Assembly (NCBI RefSeq): GCF_036634175.1
Contig: NZ_JAZIFX010000001.1
Coordinates: 1,674,001 to 1,738,000, forward strand
Source: Streptomyces sp. P9-A2
GTDB taxonomy: Bacteria > Actinomycetota > Actinomycetes > Streptomycetales > Streptomycetaceae
Direction of reading: 5' to 3'
Length of the DNA stretch: 64,000 nucleotides
Shown: in pieces, positions 61,552 through 64,000 of the stretch
Layout: every line of letters starts with the position of its first letter
How positions within the stretch are numbered: the stretch's first letter is position 1
Notes under the pieces: generated by a model
What the model saw: the letters and a program-made list of their open reading frames with translations, nothing else
What the model was told of the DNA's origin: nothing
Database searches by the model: none
Made by a program: the position numbers and the translations under genes

Positions 61552-62880
61552 TCAGTTCCCGTACGCCTTGGCCGCCGCCTTCTCCAGCTCGGCCGCGGTC
61601 TTCTTCGGGTCGGACGGGTCACGCAGGAAGTCCTGGAGGATCTTCCACTCGCCGGCGCCCTTGGTGCCGCCGAAGGCCGCCGGGGCCTGGTCCGACATGT
61701 CGAAGCGGACCGAGTCGCCGGCCTCGATCAGGGACTCGGCGGTGGCGCGGGTGACGTCGTCGCCGTAGGAGGAGGGGTCGAGTTCCTTGTTCGGGGAGAG
61801 GAAGCCGCCGGCCTCGGCCCACACGGCGGCGGCCTCCGGTGTGGCCAGGTACTCCAGGAGCGCCATGCCGGCCTCGGCGTTCTTGCCGTCCTTGAGCACC
61901 ACGGCCGCGTCGCCGCCGCTGACCACCGGGGCCTCGCCGTCACCGACCGGCGGGAACGGGAAGAAGTTCGCGTCGGTGCCGATGTCCTTGCCGAACTGGT
62001 CCTTGGCGACGCCGGCCACGAAGTCGCCCTCGTAGACCATGGCGGCGTCCGGCTGAGGTCCGAAGACCTTCTCCACCGAGCCGGGGAAGTCGGTGTTCAG
62101 GGCTTCCTTCTGGCCGCCCGCGATGAGCTGCTTGTCCTTGAAGAGGTCGCCGAGCGTGGTGAGCGCCTCGACCACCGTCGGGTCGGTCCACTTGATCTCG
62201 TGCGCGGCGAGGGCGTCGTACTTCTCGGGTCCGGCCTGGGAGAGGTAGACGTTCTCGAACCAGTCGGTCAGCGTCCAGCCGTCCTGTCCGGCGACCGAGA
62301 AGGCGGCGAGACCGGAGTCGGAGACGGTGCGCCCGTCCTTCAGCATGGCGTCGTAGGTCTTCGGCGGGGTGACGCCCGCCTGTTCCAGGGCCTCGGGGCT
62401 GTACCAGACGGTCGACTTGTGGGCGGCCTTGAAGTAGAGGCCGTAGAGCGTGCCGTCGACGCTGCCGTAGTTCTGCCACACCTCGGCGAAGTTGGCCTCC
62501 ACGGTGCCCTGGACCTTCTTGTCCAGCGGCTTGAGCCAGCCCTCCTCGGCGAACTGGTTCAGCACGCCGACCTGGGGGACCATCACGACGTCGGGGGCGT
62601 TGCCGCCCTCGATCTTGCTGCCGACGACGGTGGAGACGTTGTCGCCGGTGGACACGAACTCCGTCTTGGCGCCGGTCTTCTCGGTGAAGGCGTCGAGCAC
62701 CTTCTGGAAGTTCTTCTGCTCGCTGCCGGACCAGACGCCGGCGACCGAGACGGTCTGACCGCCGAGCGCCTTGTCGCCGCCGCCGGCCGCGACGGGCTCG
62801 CCCGAGCCGCAGGCGGTGGCGCCGAGGGCGAGCACGAGAGCGGTGCAGCCGGTGAGCAGGGTGGTACGTCGTCGCATCAT
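61552..62880 (-). CDS. aglE: Alpha-glucoside-binding lipoprotein (AglE type)
   Basis: 442 residues. Lipobox ATAC with Cys24 after a short signal. Family-1 solute-binding protein: VSVAGVWSGSEQKNFQKVLDAFTEKTGAKTEFVSTGDNV, APDVVMVPQVGVLNQFAEEGWLKPLD, ATPEAAAVWAEAGGFLSPNKEL. AglE-like. GAAGGGAC precedes the ATG. Tandem 12-bp repeats in its leader. Confidence 0.9.
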   Translation of the reverse strand: MMRRRTTLLTGCTALVLALGATACGSGEPVAAGGGDKALGGQTVSVAGVWSGSEQKNFQKVLDAFTEKTGAKTEFVSTGDNVSTVVGSKIEGGNAPDVVMVPQVGVLNQFAEEGWLKPLDKKVQGTVEANFAEVWQNYGSVDGTLYGLYFKAAHKSTVWYSPEALEQAGVTPPKTYDAMLKDGRTVSDSGLAAFSVAGQDGWTLTDWFENVYLSQAGPEKYDALAAHEIKWTDPTVVEALTTLGDLFKDKQLIAGGQKEALNTDFPGSVEKVFGPQPDAAMVYEGDFVAGVAKDQFGKDIGTDANFFPFPPVGDGEAPVVSGGDAAVVLKDGKNAEAGMALLEYLATPEAAAVWAEAGGFLSPNKELDPSSYGDDVTRATAESLIEAGDSVRFDMSDQAPAAFGGTKGAGEWKILQDFLRDPSDPKKTAAELEKAAAKAYGN

Positions 62881-62898
62881 CGTTGATGTCCCTTCGGA

Positions 62899-62958
62899 AA
62901 ACGTTCAGAAGTGCGTTCGGGAGTGCGTTCAGGAGTGCGTTCAGGATCTTTCGGGATA
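62899..62958. repeat. 12-bp tandem repeats before aglE
   Basis: GTGCGTTCGGGA (62911-62922) and GTGCGTTCAGGA twice (62923-62946), with degenerate copies on both flanks. They fill the aglA-aglE gap; candidate operators or RNA structure elements controlling the relative amount of binding protein. Confidence 0.65.
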
Positions 62959-62975
62959 CGTGAAGTGGGCGGGTT

Positions 62976-64000
62976 TCAGGAGCCGTCGATCCACCAGGCG
63001 GCCGTGGAGCCGGGCAGGACTCCGGGCGGGCACGGGCCACTGGCGAGCAGCGGGGTGCCGGGGACCGGGGCGGGTACGGGGGCGGTGCCGAAGTTGACGG
63101 CACACACCAGGTCGTCGGCGCGGGCGAAGGCCAGGACGTCCGGCCCGGTCTCCAGCCAGCGCAGTGTGCCCTCGCCCAGCTGGGGCAGCGCGGCACGCAG
63201 TTGCAGGCCGTCGCGGTAGAGGTGCCAGAAGGACCGGGTGTCGGCGAGGGCGCGGTCGGTGGCGTGTTCGGCGAACCACTCGGGCTGCGGCAGCCAGGGT
63301 GCGGCCCCCTCGGCACCGGAGGTGAAGCCGAACGGGGAGGCCTGCCCCGACCAGGGCAGCGGCACCCGGCAGCCGTCGCGGATCCGGGCGCGGCTGCCGG
63401 TGCGGCGGAAGATCGGGTCGGTGAGCACATCGTCGGGGAGGTCGACGACCTCGGGCAGGCCCAGTTCCTCGCCCTGGTAGACGTACGCGGCGCCGGGCAG
63501 TGCCAGCATCAGCAGCGCGGCGGCGCGGGCACGGGCGGCGCCGAGGCCGCTGCCCTGGGGGGTGGGTTCGCCGTAGCGGGTGACGGTGCGGACCTGGTCG
63601 TGGTTGTTGAGGACCCAGGTGACGGTCGATCCGGTGCCGGCGATGTCCTGCATGGCCTCGGAGATGACCTTGCGGAAGGCGTCGGCGTCCCAGGGGGCGC
63701 CGAGCAGGTCGAAGAAGAAGGCCTGGTGGAGCTCGTCGGGGCGGACGTACCGGGCGTGCTCGCGGGCGGTCGGCACGGAGACCTCGCCGACCAGGAGCCG
63801 TTCGCGGCCGTCGCGGGCGGTGTACTCCTCGCACACCGTGCGCCAGTGCCGCCACACGTCGTGCACCTCGGGCTGGTTCCAGGCCAGCGGGTTGACCGAG
63901 TCCCGGGTGCGGGCGTCGGCCTCCGGGTCCGGGGAGTCGGGCAGTTCCGGGTGCTTGAACAGGCCGGCGGCGACATCGATGCGGAAGCCGTCGACGCCCC
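62976..64000 (-). CDS. aglA: GH13 alpha-glucosidase (AglA type), N-terminus beyond the window
   Basis: About 340 C-terminal residues are present. GH13 motifs: region II GVDGFRIDVAAGL with the nucleophile Asp; region III LLVGEVSVP with acid/base Glu; region IV VLNNHDQVRTVTRYG. The YQGEELGLPEV segment and IFRRTGSRARIRDGCRVPLPW follow, as in oligo-1,6-/alpha-glucosidases. Cytoplasmic hydrolysis of the imported alpha-glucosides; first visible gene of aglA-E-F-G. Confidence 0.9.
   Translation of the reverse strand, partial: GVDGFRIDVAAGLFKHPELPDSPDPEADARTRDSVNPLAWNQPEVHDVWRHWRTVCEEYTARDGRERLLVGEVSVPTAREHARYVRPDELHQAFFFDLLGAPWDADAFRKVISEAMQDIAGTGSTVTWVLNNHDQVRTVTRYGEPTPQGSGLGAARARAAALLMLALPGAAYVYQGEELGLPEVVDLPDDVLTDPIFRRTGSRARIRDGCRVPLPWSGQASPFGFTSGAEGAAPWLPQPEWFAEHATDRALADTRSFWHLYRDGLQLRAALPQLGEGTLRWLETGPDVLAFARADDLVCAVNFGTAPVPAPVPGTPLLASGPCPPGVLPGSTAAWWIDGS

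Overview
The window is chromosomal DNA of a Streptomyces-type actinomycete. Base composition is very high in G+C with strong third-position bias. Many starts are GTG or TTG, co-translational ATGA/GTGA overlaps are common, some genes look leaderless, and the order suf operon - ctaA - ctaB - tkt - tal - zwf - opcA - pgl is familiar from Streptomyces. No rRNA, tRNA, CRISPR array, prophage core or secondary-metabolite core gene was seen.

Layout. 1-10.1 kb is carbohydrate catabolism: the end of a GntR regulator, a uronate/glucarate cassette (kdgD plus an unassigned TIM-barrel-like protein, divergent from uronate dehydrogenase), then a DeoR regulator and a polyol-type ABC importer operon ending in a zinc dehydrogenase. 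10.3-18.9 kb holds a double TerD-domain protein, an ACC-deaminase gene with its GntR regulator, a LysR/MFS pair around a palindrome, and a small signalling module (XRE-TPR regulator, GNAT, RsbW-like ATPase, Cys-pair protein). 19.1-24.7 kb carries a Tat-exported PhoX phosphatase with PHO-box-like repeats, a large hypothetical protein and a secreted nuclease. 24.8-27.5 kb has two small envelope proteins, a dapA-family gene and a VanX-type dipeptidase.

27.7-34 kb is the accessory-looking part: a one-domain GntR protein, small ORFs, an IS256-family element with a GNAT passenger gene, about 0.8 kb of non-coding debris, an ECF41 sigma factor with its AhpD-like partner and matching promoters, a stranded fragment of dapD, and an ABM-domain protein. 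A TetR regulator and a CocE-type hydrolase then flank a 35-bp palindrome.

36.7-64 kb is mostly core metabolism: dapD, an SMR/TetR pair, the full leftward suf operon (sufR-B-D-Rieske-C-S-U-T), an AAC(3)-like acetyltransferase, an ABC-2 exporter pair, haem A biosynthesis (ctaA, ctaB), and the rightward pentose-phosphate operon. The right edge is a leftward alpha-glucoside operon (aglA, cut by the edge, then aglE-F-G).

The most unusual observations are: an ABC permease with a large extracellular Cna-B-like insert; a uronate cassette with an unassigned co-translated gene; the ECF41 module with both promoters readable; a dapD relic; a duplicated gene tail forming a 31-codon coupling ORF; an octamer tandem array before the polyol operon; and a GNAT gene co-translated with an IS256 transposase. 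Family calls come from motif recognition only; no database search was run.
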